Positions 1 through 6,682 of a stretch of DNA of 10,599 bases are shown here, one piece after another (position 1 is the stretch's first letter; each line of letters starts with the position of its first letter). The position numbers and the translations under genes are program-made. The notes beneath the pieces are model-generated. The model did no database searches. It saw only the letters and a program-made list of their open reading frames with translations, and was not told the origin of the DNA. Source of the stretch: Mesorhizobium sp. (GTDB taxonomy: Bacteria; Pseudomonadota; Alphaproteobacteria; Rhizobiales; Rhizobiaceae); assembly GCA_019509685.1 (NCBI GenBank), contig JAEKLU010000145.1, forward strand, positions 1 to 10,599, read 5' to 3'.

Positions 1-1
1 C

Positions 2-403
2 GGCACGACCGATGATCCGGCTTACCTGGAGGCGACGATGCGGTTCTACGAACGGCATGTCTGCCGGGTCGTGCCGTTCCCGCCCGAGGTGACCGAGACC
101 TTCGCCCAAATCGTGCGCAATCCGACCGTCTACACTGTGATGAACGGGCCGAACGAATTCCACGTCATCGGGACGCTGAAGAGCTGGAGCATCGTTGACC
201 GTTTGTCGGCCATCGATGTTCCGACGCTGATCATCTCCGGCCGATACGACGAAGCCACACCGGCCACCGTCCAGCCCTTCAAGGACGGCATCAAAGGATC
301 ACACTGGGAGATATTCGAGCATTCCAGCCACATGCCGCATGTCGAGGAGCAAGAGGCATGCATGCGGGTGGTGGGAGACTTCCTGGACGACAACGACAAC
401 TGA
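2..403 (+). CDS. Proline iminopeptidase-family alpha/beta hydrolase (5' truncated by window edge)
   Basis: This is the C-terminal part of an alpha/beta-hydrolase peptidase that cleaves N-terminal proline, or another amino acid or amide, from small substrates in the cytoplasm. The frame is open from base 2, upstream of the first ATG at 38, and the residues before that ATG fit the family, so the gene starts outside the window. Visible family features are the FYERHVCR segment, the [15 protein letters not shown] segment typical of proline iminopeptidase and amino-acid amidase proteins, the strand SGRYDEATP carrying the acid of the catalytic triad (Asp codon 248-250), and SSHMPHVEE carrying the catalytic His (codon 329-331). 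The nucleophile-elbow serine lies upstream and cannot be checked. The stop is 20 bases before the binding-protein gene, so the two are probably co-transcribed, and the enzyme would act on imported peptides. The family is fairly sure; the exact substrate is not. Confidence 0.85.
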   Translation, partial: GTTDDPAYLEATMRFYERHVCRVVPFPPEVTETFAQIVRNPTVYTVMNGPNEFHVIGTLKSWSIVDRLSAIDVPTLIISGRYDEATPATVQPFKDGIKGSHWEIFEHSSHMPHVEEQEACMRVVGDFLDDNDN

Positions 404-408
404 CAAAA

Positions 409-414
409 AGGGGA
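409..414 (+). promoter_or_regulatory. Ribosome binding site of the substrate-binding protein gene
   Basis: The purine run AGGGGA ends nine bases before the ATG at 424. It decides the start: the frame is also open upstream to an ATG at 358, but that start would overlap the hydrolase gene and bury the signal peptide. Confidence 0.7.
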
Positions 415-423
415 ATAAACGAC

Positions 424-2238
424 ATGAAGAAACTGCTTTTGGCGGCGTCAGCCGCGGCATTGCTGGCCGGCGCATGGCTGGCCCCGGCGCAGGCCGAGTA
501 CCTCAAGGAACACCGTGGCGGCACCATTCGCCTGCTCGCCCGCTCGGCGGCCGGCACGCTCGATCCGCACATCAATTACACCGACCAGGGCTGGCAGATG
601 TACCAGCCGATCTATGACGGCCTGGTCACCTTCCGCAAAGCCGAGGGCAAGGATGGTTTCGCCGTCGTTGCCGACCTGGCCGAGGCGCTGCCCGAGGTCA
701 GCAATGACGGCAAGACCTTCACCTTCAAGCTGCGCAAGGGCATCAAGTTCTCCAACGGCCAGGATGTTGGCGTGAAGGACGTCGTTGCTTCCTTCCAGCG
801 CATCTTCAAGATTTCCGGTCCGACCTCCGGCACCTTCTATGCCGGCATCGTCGGCGCCGACAAATGCCTGGCCGACACCAAGAGCTGCACGCTGGAAGGC
901 GGCGTCGTCGCCGACGAAGCGGCAGGCACCATCACCCTCAATCTCACCAAGCCGGATGCAGAGATTCTCTACAAGCTGGCCTTGCCGCATGCCGTGGTGC
1001 TGCCGGCGGACACGCCCAAGGAAGACATGGGTTCCAAGCCGATCCCAAGCACCGGCCCGTACATGATCTCCGCCTTCGACCCGAACAAGGGCATGACGGT
1101 TTCGCGCAACCCCAATTTCAAGCAGTGGAGCGAGGAAGCCCAGCCGGACGGTTATCCGGATGTCGTACAATATGATTTCGGCCTGTCCGAGGAAGCGGCG
1201 GTCACGGCGATCCAGAATGGCGAGGCGGACTGGATGTTCGACGCGCTGCCCAGCGATCGCCTCGGCGAACTCGGCAGCAAGTCCATGGACCAGCTGCACA
1301 TCTCGCCGCTTTCGGCATGGTGGTACGCACCGCTGAACACTCGGCTGGCTCCGTTCGACAACGAGAAGGCGCGCCAGGCTGTTGCCTATGCGGTCGACCG
1401 CAACACGCTGGTCAAGTTGTTCGGCGGCAAGGTGCTCGCCTCGCCGGTCTGCCAGGTCCTGCCGCCGGATTTCCCCGGCCATGAAGACTATTGCCCCTTC
1501 ACCAAGAACCCCGGCGCCAAATGGTCGGCGCCGGATCTCGACAAGGCCAAGCAGCTCGTCGAGGAATCGGGCACCAAGGGCCAGAAGGTCACCATCATCG
1601 TCGAGGACACGGCGATTTCGCGGTCGATCGGCGTCTATCTGCAGAGCGTGCTGACCAGCATCGGCTTTGTCGCCGACGTCAAGCCGATCTCGTCCAACCT
1701 GCAGTTCACCTACATCCAGAACACCAACAACAAAGTGCAGATGTCCGTCACTCAGTGGTACAAGGATTACCCGGCGGCCTCGGATTTCCTGAACATCCTG
1801 TTCTCCTGCGCCTCCTATCGTGAAGGCTCGGACGCTTCGATCAACATATCCGGCTTCTGCGACAAGGATATCGACGCCCAGATGCAGAAGGCGCTGGATC
1901 TCGGCGTGACCGACCAGAAGGCGGCCGACAAGCTGTGGGCGGAAGTCGACAGGCAGGTCACGGACAAGGCGCCGGCTGTCGGCCTGTCCGCAGTTCAACT
2001 GGATTGTCACCCAATCCTGGGTGCAGTAACGGGCCTGGGTGCAGTAACGAACCGCGCAAGGCACATACACCGTGTCCAACCAAGTCGCAGCCATGCCGCG
2101 CAAGACGCGAGGGCCCTGGGCCGTCGCGTTTGCGAAGCTGGCAACGGACAGGGCCGCCATGGCGTCCCTGGCCGTATTCCTGCTGATCGTCATCGCCTGC
2201 TTCAGCGCGCCGCTCTATGCGAAATGGGCGGGCACTGA
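424..2238 (+). CDS. Peptide ABC transporter substrate-binding protein (SBP_bac_5 family), 3' end frameshifted
   Basis: This is a periplasmic solute receptor that delivers peptides to the permease encoded downstream. From the ATG at 424 it has a Sec signal peptide of 24 residues (MKK, hydrophobic core, cleavage after AQA). The mature protein starts EYLKEHRGG and shows the family course: TLDPHINYTDQGWQMYQPIYDGL, DGKTFTFKLRKGIKFSNG, the STGPYMI segment, then ARQAVAYAVDRNTLVK. This resembles the OppA/DppA cluster. The frame is normal up to DKAPAVGL (ending at about base 1986). Family members usually continue with about twenty residues of an FNPK..DFV-type segment and end in a short aromatic strand. 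Here that segment is absent, and the expected ending PQFNWIVTQSWVQ-stop is encoded at 1988-2029 in the next frame. The annotated frame instead runs to a TGA at 2238 with about 80 unrelated residues that overlap the permease gene. This suggests a deletion, and the protein may be misfolded. It could equally be called a pseudogene. Confidence 0.8.
   Translation: MKKLLLAASAAALLAGAWLAPAQAEYLKEHRGGTIRLLARSAAGTLDPHINYTDQGWQMYQPIYDGLVTFRKAEGKDGFAVVADLAEALPEVSNDGKTFTFKLRKGIKFSNGQDVGVKDVVASFQRIFKISGPTSGTFYAGIVGADKCLADTKSCTLEGGVVADEAAGTITLNLTKPDAEILYKLALPHAVVLPADTPKEDMGSKPIPSTGPYMISAFDPNKGMTVSRNPNFKQWSEEAQPDGYPDVVQYDFGLSEEAAVTAIQNGEADWMFDALPSDRLGELGSKSMDQLHISPLSAWWYAPLNTRLAPFDNEKARQAVAYAVDRNTLVKLFGGKVLASPVCQVLPPDFPGHEDYCPFTKNPGAKWSAPDLDKAKQLVEESGTKGQKVTIIVEDTAISRSIGVYLQSVLTSIGFVADVKPISSNLQFTYIQNTNNKVQMSVTQWYKDYPAASDFLNILFSCASYREGSDASINISGFCDKDIDAQMQKALDLGVTDQKAADKLWAEVDRQVTDKAPAVGLSAVQLDCHPILGAVTGLGAVTNRARHIHRVQPSRSHAAQDARALGRRVCEAGNGQGRHGVPGRIPADRHRLLQRAALCEMGGH
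1988..2029 (+). pseudogene. Displaced last codons of the substrate-binding protein gene (+1 frame)
   Basis: Read from 1988 in the +1 frame relative to the gene at 424, these bases give PQFNWIVTQSWVQ followed by TAA (2027-2029). This is the kind of C-terminal end expected for the SBP_bac_5 family. It follows directly on the last good codons of the main frame (GGC CTG, 1981-1986) with T1987 between. The missing piece must have a length of 3n+2 bases. From the usual family length I estimate roughly 50-65 bases. The frame assignment is read directly; the size of the loss is inference. Confidence 0.65.
2016..2051 (+). repeat. Tandem duplication of an 18-base unit spanning the original stop codon
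   Basis: Two copies lie head to tail: 2016-2033 and 2034-2051. The first 16 bases of each are identical (CCTGGGTGCAGTAACG); only the last two differ (GG and AA). Because the period is a multiple of three, the TAA at 2027-2029 recurs at 2045-2047 in the same frame, each preceded by codons for W-V-Q. It looks like slippage duplication of the end of the binding-protein gene. Confidence 0.85.
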
Positions 2239-3088
2239 CCCCTTCGCCTCGACGCTCGATGCCGTCATCCAGATCGACGGCGCCGACGTTCCGGTGATGG
2301 AGCAATCAACTGAGGGGCTCGGTCTTGGCTATACGCCGATCGGTCCGACCTGGCAGCTCGGCAACTATTTCCTCGGCGCCGACAGCCAAGGCCGCGATGT
2401 CATGGCCCGTATGCTTTATGGCGGGCTGAGCTCGCTGCTGATCGCGGGCGCCGCCACCATCTTCACGCTGATCGTCGGCACGCTGGCCGGATTGATCGCC
2501 GGCTATTTCGGCGGCATCACCGACACGGTGCTGTCGCGCCTGCTCGACATATTGTGGGCGTTCCCGATCTATCTCTTGGCGATTTCGCTTTCCATCGTCA
2601 CCATCGCGCAAGGCATCAGGATCGGGCCGATCGATATCGAATCCGGCAGTCTGTGGCTGCCGATCATCATCATCGGCATCGTCTATATTCCTTACGTGGC
2701 GCGCCCGATACGCGGCCAGGTGCTGGCGCTGCGCCACAGCGAGTTCGTGCTCGCCGCGATCAATTTGGGCGTGCCGGGATGGCGGATCCTTTGGCGCGAT
2801 ATCCTGCCCAACATCACCACCACGCTGATCGTCTTCGTGCCGCTGATGATGGCGCTGAACATGCTGACGGAATCGGCGCTGTCCTTCCTGTCGATCGGCG
2901 TGCAGCCGCCGGCCGCGAGCTGGGGCACGATCATCCAGGACGGGCAGGCGCTGCTTTACACGCGGCCGCTGGTGGCGCTGGTGCCTGGCCTGGCGATCGC
3001 CGTCTCGGTGATGGCGCTCAATGTCTTCGGCGACGGTCTGCGCGATGCGCTCGACCCGCGCTCCAAGGTTCGGCTGGGGCGCGACTGA
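2072..3088 (+). CDS. Peptide ABC transporter permease, DppC/OppC type
   Basis: This is one of the two inner-membrane subunits that form the peptide channel. The chosen start is GTG at 2072 (MSNQVAAMPRKTRG), 43 bases after the displaced stop of the binding-protein gene, with a weak purine stretch (AAGG, 2058-2061) upstream. An ATG at 2093 is the alternative. The layout is that of the C-type permease: a first membrane helix at about residues 29-50 (SLAVFLLIVIACFSAPL), a long periplasmic loop, then the conserved GADSQGRDVMARMLYGG segment, five further helices, and the cytoplasmic EAA loop at about residues 223-246 (EFVLAAINLGVPGWRILWRD) that contacts the ATPases. It ends in the typical DALDPRSK tail. 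The stop overlaps the next start by one base (TGATG). The C-type gene precedes the B-type gene, the reverse of the dppBC order in E. coli. Its 5' end is overlapped for 167 bases by the frameshifted upstream gene. Confidence 0.92.
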   Translation: MSNQVAAMPRKTRGPWAVAFAKLATDRAAMASLAVFLLIVIACFSAPLYAKWAGTDPFASTLDAVIQIDGADVPVMEQSTEGLGLGYTPIGPTWQLGNYFLGADSQGRDVMARMLYGGLSSLLIAGAATIFTLIVGTLAGLIAGYFGGITDTVLSRLLDILWAFPIYLLAISLSIVTIAQGIRIGPIDIESGSLWLPIIIIGIVYIPYVARPIRGQVLALRHSEFVLAAINLGVPGWRILWRDILPNITTTLIVFVPLMMALNMLTESALSFLSIGVQPPAASWGTIIQDGQALLYTRPLVALVPGLAIAVSVMALNVFGDGLRDALDPRSKVRLGRD

Positions 3089-4059
3089 TGTTTTACGCCA
3101 TTCTTCGCCGCTTCGGCCAAATGCTGTTCGTGATGTTCGGCATCTCGGTCATCGTCTTCCTGATCTTCTTCGCGACGCCGGGCGCCGACCCGGCCGCGCG
3201 CATCGCCGGCCGTAATGCCTCGCCGGAGGTGCTGGAAGCGGTGCGCCGCAGCTTCGGCTTCGACCAGCCGCTTTACGTGCAGTATGTGCGTATGATGGAG
3301 AAGATCTTCGTCACCGGCGATCTGACCTCCTTCGTCAACCGTGGCTGGAAGGTTGTGCCGGCGGTCATGGATTCGATCCCCGTCACGGTCTCGTTGGTAT
3401 TCGGGGCTGCGATCCTGTGGGTGGTTGTCTCGATCATCATCGGCGTCGTTGCCGCCGCCACCCGCGACAGCTGGCTGGACAAGCTTCTGATGGCGCTGGG
3501 GCTGCTTGGCATTTCGATGCCGGTCTATTGGCTGGGCGAGGTGATGAACCTGATCACCCAGAGCCGCTACCATGACAGCTGGGTGTTCTCCTGGGTGCCG
3601 CCGCTCGGCTACAAGAATTTCTCCGACGATCCGAAGGGGTGGTTCCTGACCCTGGTCATTCCATGGATCACGCTGGCGATCCTCTATATCGGCATCTACG
3701 GGCGCGTTTTGCGCGCGGCCATCATCGAATCCATGCAGGAAGATTTTATCCGCACCGCCCGCGCCAAGGGCCTGTCGGAAACCCGCATCCTGCTGCGTCA
3801 CGCCTTGCGCACGTCGCTGATCGCCTTCGTCACCCTGTTCGGCCTGGATTTCGGTGCCCTGGTCGGCGGTTCGGCGCTGCTGACGGAGGTGGTGTTCGGC
3901 CTGCACGGCATCGGCAAGCTCACCTATGACGCGCTGCAGAACCTCGACCTGCCGATGATCATGGCGACGGTGATGTATGCCTCGATGTTCGTGGTGATCG
4001 CCAATGCGGTGGTCGATTTCGTCTACATCCTTCTCGATCCGCGCCTGAGGGCATCATGA
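3088..4059 (+). CDS. Peptide ABC transporter permease, DppB/OppB type
   Basis: This is the second channel subunit of the importer, 323 residues, starting at the ATG in the TGATG overlap with the preceding permease. The N terminus, MFYAILRRFGQMLFVMFGIS, is the usual first helix of B-type permeases, followed by the TPGADPA periplasmic turn and the FGFDQPLYVQYV segment. The EAA loop, DFIRTARAKGLSETRILLRH at about residues 220-240, is the ATPase-docking site. The later helices include the GALVGGSALLTEVVFGLHGIGKL region, and the protein ends with the canonical LLDPRLR tail. The last bases overlap the next gene by four (ATGA), indicating translational coupling. An insert containing SRYHDSWVFSWVPPLGYKNF between helices is probably a periplasmic loop. 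Length and motifs are normal for the family and I see no damage. Confidence 0.93.
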   Translation: MFYAILRRFGQMLFVMFGISVIVFLIFFATPGADPAARIAGRNASPEVLEAVRRSFGFDQPLYVQYVRMMEKIFVTGDLTSFVNRGWKVVPAVMDSIPVTVSLVFGAAILWVVVSIIIGVVAAATRDSWLDKLLMALGLLGISMPVYWLGEVMNLITQSRYHDSWVFSWVPPLGYKNFSDDPKGWFLTLVIPWITLAILYIGIYGRVLRAAIIESMQEDFIRTARAKGLSETRILLRHALRTSLIAFVTLFGLDFGALVGGSALLTEVVFGLHGIGKLTYDALQNLDLPMIMATVMYASMFVVIANAVVDFVYILLDPRLRAS

Positions 4060-5015
4060 TCCTGTCGGTGCGCGACCTCAAAGTATCCTTCCGCACCAAT
4101 GACGGCCTGGTGCGGGCGATCGACGGCGTTTCCTTCGACCTCGAGGAAAGCGAGATTCTCGGCGTCGTCGGCGAATCCGGTTCGGGCAAGACGGTGTCGC
4201 TGCTGGCGGTGATGGGCCTCATCACCGATCCCAATGCCAGGATCGAAGGCTCGATCCGCTACAAGGGCCGCGAGCTCGTCGGTCTGCCGGCGCGCGAACT
4301 GCGGCGCCTGCGCGGCAACGAGATCGCCATGATCTTCCAGGACCCGATGACGGCGCTGACCCCGGTCTACACGATCGGCTGGCAGATCGCCGAACAGATC
4401 CGCGCGCATCGCAACATCAGCAAATTCAAGGCGATGGAGCGCGTCGAAGAGCTGCTTGCCGAAGTGAACTTTCCAAACCCGCACGAGGCGATGTCGCGCT
4501 ATCCGCACCAGCTCTCCGGCGGCATGCGGCAGCGGGCGGTGATTGCCATGGCGCTGTCCTGCAATCCGGCGCTGCTGGTGGCCGACGAGCCGACCACGGC
4601 GCTCGATGTGACGGTGCAGGCCGGCATTCTCGACCTTGTGCGCAAATTGCGCGCGACACACAAATCGGCTGTCGTTTTCATCACGCACGACATGGGCGTG
4701 GTTTCCGAACTCGCCGACCGGGTCATGGTCATGTATGCCGGCCGCGTGGTGGAGCGCGGCACGCGCAGCGAGTTGTTTTCCGATCCGCGACATCCCTACA
4801 CGCGCGCGCTGCTTGGCTCGATCCCGCCGCTGACCGGCGCAAAACCGCGCCGCCTGCCGGCCATCCCCGGCTCGCCGCCGCCGCTGCTGCGGCTGCCGCA
4901 AGGCTGCGCCTTCGGCCCGCGCTGCCCGGTTCGCTACGAACCCTGCGCGGCCGACAAGCCGGGTCTTGGCGCCGCCGCGCACGCCGCCGCATGCTTTCGG
5001 GTGACGCAGGCATGA
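4056..5015 (+). CDS. Peptide ABC transporter ATP-binding protein, DppD/OppD type
   Basis: This is a cytoplasmic ATPase subunit, 319 residues, that powers import as a pair with the next gene product. All nucleotide-binding motifs are present: Walker A GESGSGKT (39-46), Q-loop Gln95 in FQDPMTALTP, signature LSGGMRQR (153-160), Walker B LLVADEP with Asp177-Glu178, and H-loop His211 in FITHDMG. The C-terminal oligopeptide-transporter extension follows, beginning near HPYTRALL. It contains four cysteines (GCAFGPRC, then PVRYEPC, then AACF) spaced C-x5-C-x6-C-x15-C. In some Dpp/Opp ATPases these cysteines are known to hold an iron-sulfur cluster. The gene overlaps both neighbours by four bases (ATGA), so the subunits are likely made in fixed ratio. 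Confidence 0.95.
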   Translation: MILSVRDLKVSFRTNDGLVRAIDGVSFDLEESEILGVVGESGSGKTVSLLAVMGLITDPNARIEGSIRYKGRELVGLPARELRRLRGNEIAMIFQDPMTALTPVYTIGWQIAEQIRAHRNISKFKAMERVEELLAEVNFPNPHEAMSRYPHQLSGGMRQRAVIAMALSCNPALLVADEPTTALDVTVQAGILDLVRKLRATHKSAVVFITHDMGVVSELADRVMVMYAGRVVERGTRSELFSDPRHPYTRALLGSIPPLTGAKPRRLPAIPGSPPPLLRLPQGCAFGPRCPVRYEPCAADKPGLGAAAHAAACFRVTQA

Positions 5016-6007
5016 GCGAGCCGATGACAGAAACCCCTATCCTCGAAACGCGCTCGCTGGCAAAGCGGTTTTCGATCGGCAGCCGCTTTTCGGTCGAGGG
5101 CAGGCGGACGGTGCACGCGGTCGACAATGTCTCGCTGACGGTGCGGCAGGGCGAAACGGTCGGGCTGGTCGGCGAATCCGGCTGCGGCAAGTCCACATTG
5201 GCGCGCTGCCTGGTGCGGCTCTACGACATCAGCGACGGCAAGCTGCTGTTCGAAGGCGACGACATCACCTCGAAGTCGCTTTCCGAGCTCAGGCCGCTCA
5301 GGCGCCGCCTGCAGATGGTCTTCCAGGACCCGTCGGCCTCGCTCAATCCGCGCCGGCGCGTCGGCGACCTGGTGGGCGAGCCGCTGCGCATTCACACCAA
5401 GCTTTCATCCGCCGAGATCAAGAAACGCGTCGCCGAGCTGTTCGACCTGGTCGGGCTGCTGCCGGATCATGTCATGCGTTTCCCGCACGAGTTTTCCGGC
5501 GGCCAGCGTCAGCGCGTCGGCATCGCGCGGGCGATCGCACTGAACCCGGATCTGGTCGTGCTCGACGAGCCTGTCTCGGCGCTCGACGTCTCGGTGCAGG
5601 CGCAGATCGTCAACCTGCTCGCCGATCTGCAGGAAAAGCTGAAGCTCACCTACATCTTCATCGCGCACGACCTCTCGGTGGTGCGTCAGGTCTCGACCCG
5701 TATCGCGGTCATGTATCTCGGCTCGATCGTCGAAGAGGGGCCGGCCGAAGAGGTGTTCGCAACCCCGTCCCACCCCTACAGCCAGGCGCTGATCTCGGCG
5801 GTTCCGGTCGTGGAGACGACGCCCAGTGGGACGCGCAAGCGCATCATCCTGACCGGTGACGTGCCAAGCCCGCTCAAGCCGCCATCGGGATGCCGGTTCC
5901 ACCCGCGATGCCCGATCGCGGCGGATCGATGCCGTTCGGAACGCCCCGAGCTGAAGGAACATCGCAGCGGCCGCAAAGTGGCCTGCCACTTCCCAACGTT
6001 GGTCTGA
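5012..6007 (+). CDS. Peptide ABC transporter ATP-binding protein, DppF/OppF type
   Basis: This is the second ATPase of the importer and the last gene of the operon. I chose the ATG at 5012 (331 residues, MSEPMTETPILETRSLAKRF) because it sits in an ATGA overlap with the preceding stop, like the other junctions in this operon. An in-frame ATG at 4991 would add seven residues and a 25-base overlap. Motifs numbered from 5012 are Walker A GESGCGKST (54-62), Q-loop Gln105 in FQDPSASLNPR, signature FSGGQRQR (161-168), Walker B VVLDEP with Asp185-Glu186, and H-loop His219 in IAHDLSVV. The first signature residue is Phe rather than Leu, which is common in F-type subunits. The C-terminal extension starts around HPYSQALI and has cysteines spaced C-x5-C-x6-C-x17-C (GCRFHPRC, PIAADRC, VACHFP). 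The presence of both D- and F-type ATPases makes the transporter complete. Confidence 0.95.
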   Translation: MSEPMTETPILETRSLAKRFSIGSRFSVEGRRTVHAVDNVSLTVRQGETVGLVGESGCGKSTLARCLVRLYDISDGKLLFEGDDITSKSLSELRPLRRRLQMVFQDPSASLNPRRRVGDLVGEPLRIHTKLSSAEIKKRVAELFDLVGLLPDHVMRFPHEFSGGQRQRVGIARAIALNPDLVVLDEPVSALDVSVQAQIVNLLADLQEKLKLTYIFIAHDLSVVRQVSTRIAVMYLGSIVEEGPAEEVFATPSHPYSQALISAVPVVETTPSGTRKRIILTGDVPSPLKPPSGCRFHPRCPIAADRCRSERPELKEHRSGRKVACHFPTLV

Positions 6008-6028
6008 CTGCCGCTTCGGTAGCGTAGA

Positions 6029-6583
6029 TCAGTTTTTGGCGATGGCGCCGACTTCGAGCGAATCGATGCGCTTCAGGCTCATGCCGACGACCGGCACCAG
6101 CTGATTGTTGACGCGCACGGCGATCGTCACGGTCATCGAATTGTCGTCGGGGACACGCGCCTGCATGACGCCGTTCAACTGCTTGCGATTGATGGTGAAG
6201 ACGACCTTCTGGGGATCGACGACATTGCCGCCGACGATATCCATGCCGTCGCCGGTCGAACCGCCCATGAAGCTGCCGCGGTAACCGTCGCGGCCTTTGC
6301 GCTCAACGGTGGCCGACATCTTCTGCGTGAACATGCCGACCCGGCAACCGCCGTCGAGTGTCATCCCAACCCTGCCGTCAGGCGTCGAGCCGACGAAATT
6401 GCAGGTGAACTTGGTGTTCTTGTATTTGCCGGCGATGATCTCACCGGGACCGGCCCATGTGCCTTCGATGGAATGGAAGAACTGCTTGTCGGGCTCTGCT
6501 GCGAAGGCCTTTGCAACGAGGCCCAAAGGTGCGGCGATGGCAACTGCCGAAGACAGGACGCAGGACAAGATTACGCTTCTCAT
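6029..6583 (-). CDS. Secreted protein of unknown function
   Basis: This small exported protein, 184 residues from the ATG at 6583, is not one I can assign to a named family. A GTG at 6592 would add three residues; neither start has a clear Shine-Dalgarno sequence. The N terminus is a signal peptide: MRS, hydrophobic stretch VILSCVLSSAVAIAAPLGLV, and likely cleavage after AFA at residue 28. The mature part begins AEPDKQFFHSIEGTWAGPGE and is rich in alternating hydrophobic residues and glycines (GTWAGPGEI, FTCNFVGS, MTLDGGCRVG, MDIVGGNVV). That suggests an all-beta, possibly lipocalin-like or barrel-like periplasmic domain. Its two mature cysteines (FTCNF and GGCRV) could form a disulfide. It converges on the transporter operon with a 21-base gap and lies 99 bases downstream of the YcjF-like gene on the same strand. 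The existence of the gene is well supported by the signal peptide and codon pattern; the fold is inference. Confidence 0.8.
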   Translation of the reverse strand: MRSVILSCVLSSAVAIAAPLGLVAKAFAAEPDKQFFHSIEGTWAGPGEIIAGKYKNTKFTCNFVGSTPDGRVGMTLDGGCRVGMFTQKMSATVERKGRDGYRGSFMGGSTGDGMDIVGGNVVDPQKVVFTINRKQLNGVMQARVPDDNSMTVTIAVRVNNQLVPVVGMSLKRIDSLEVGAIAKN

Positions 6584-6633
6584 GGACGACACCCGGCACG
6601 GCAGAGTCTGCGGTTGGAACCTGAATGACCATG

Positions 6634-6645
6634 ACCAAGATTGGT
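6634..6645. promoter_or_regulatory. Possible operator-like inverted repeat upstream of the secreted-protein gene
   Basis: In the 99-base gap between the YcjF-like gene and the secreted-protein gene there is a short inverted repeat, ACCAA-GA-TTGGT. It overlaps a TGACCA direct repeat and lies beside a TTAACC motif on the minus strand. No clear -35/-10 pair stands out. It may be a regulator site for the minus-strand gene, but sequences this short occur by chance. Confidence 0.2.
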
Positions 6646-6682
6646 TAATGCTTCGTCACCGGCGCCGGCTTGGGTGTTTACC

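Noticed and set aside
1981..1993. Programmed ribosomal frameshift as the explanation for the split binding-protein end
   Set aside because: The bases around the junction (CTG TCC GCA) form no known slippery sequence, and a +1 shift would still leave the protein without the expected connecting segment.
448..2193. Long open frame (581 codons) on the minus strand opposite the binding-protein gene
   Set aside because: It is opposite a gene with clear family motifs. Its translation is a low-complexity mix rich in Arg, Gly and Asp, and such antisense frames are a by-product of high-GC codon usage.
2956..3906. 316-codon minus-strand frame opposite the permease genes
   Set aside because: Same reason: shadow of the DppB-type gene, with composition rich in His, Arg, Asp and Gln and no recognisable domain.
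6008..6037. Hairpin CTGCCG-CTT-CGGTAG followed by a T run as a terminator of the transporter operon
   Set aside because: The stem is short, includes a G-U pair, and the T run (6033-6037) begins ten bases after the stem inside the convergent gene. It may contribute weakly but is not a convincing terminator.
6659..6668. 10-base perfect palindrome CCGGCGCCGG
   Set aside because: It is GC-only, has no loop or T run, and is expected by chance in high-GC DNA.
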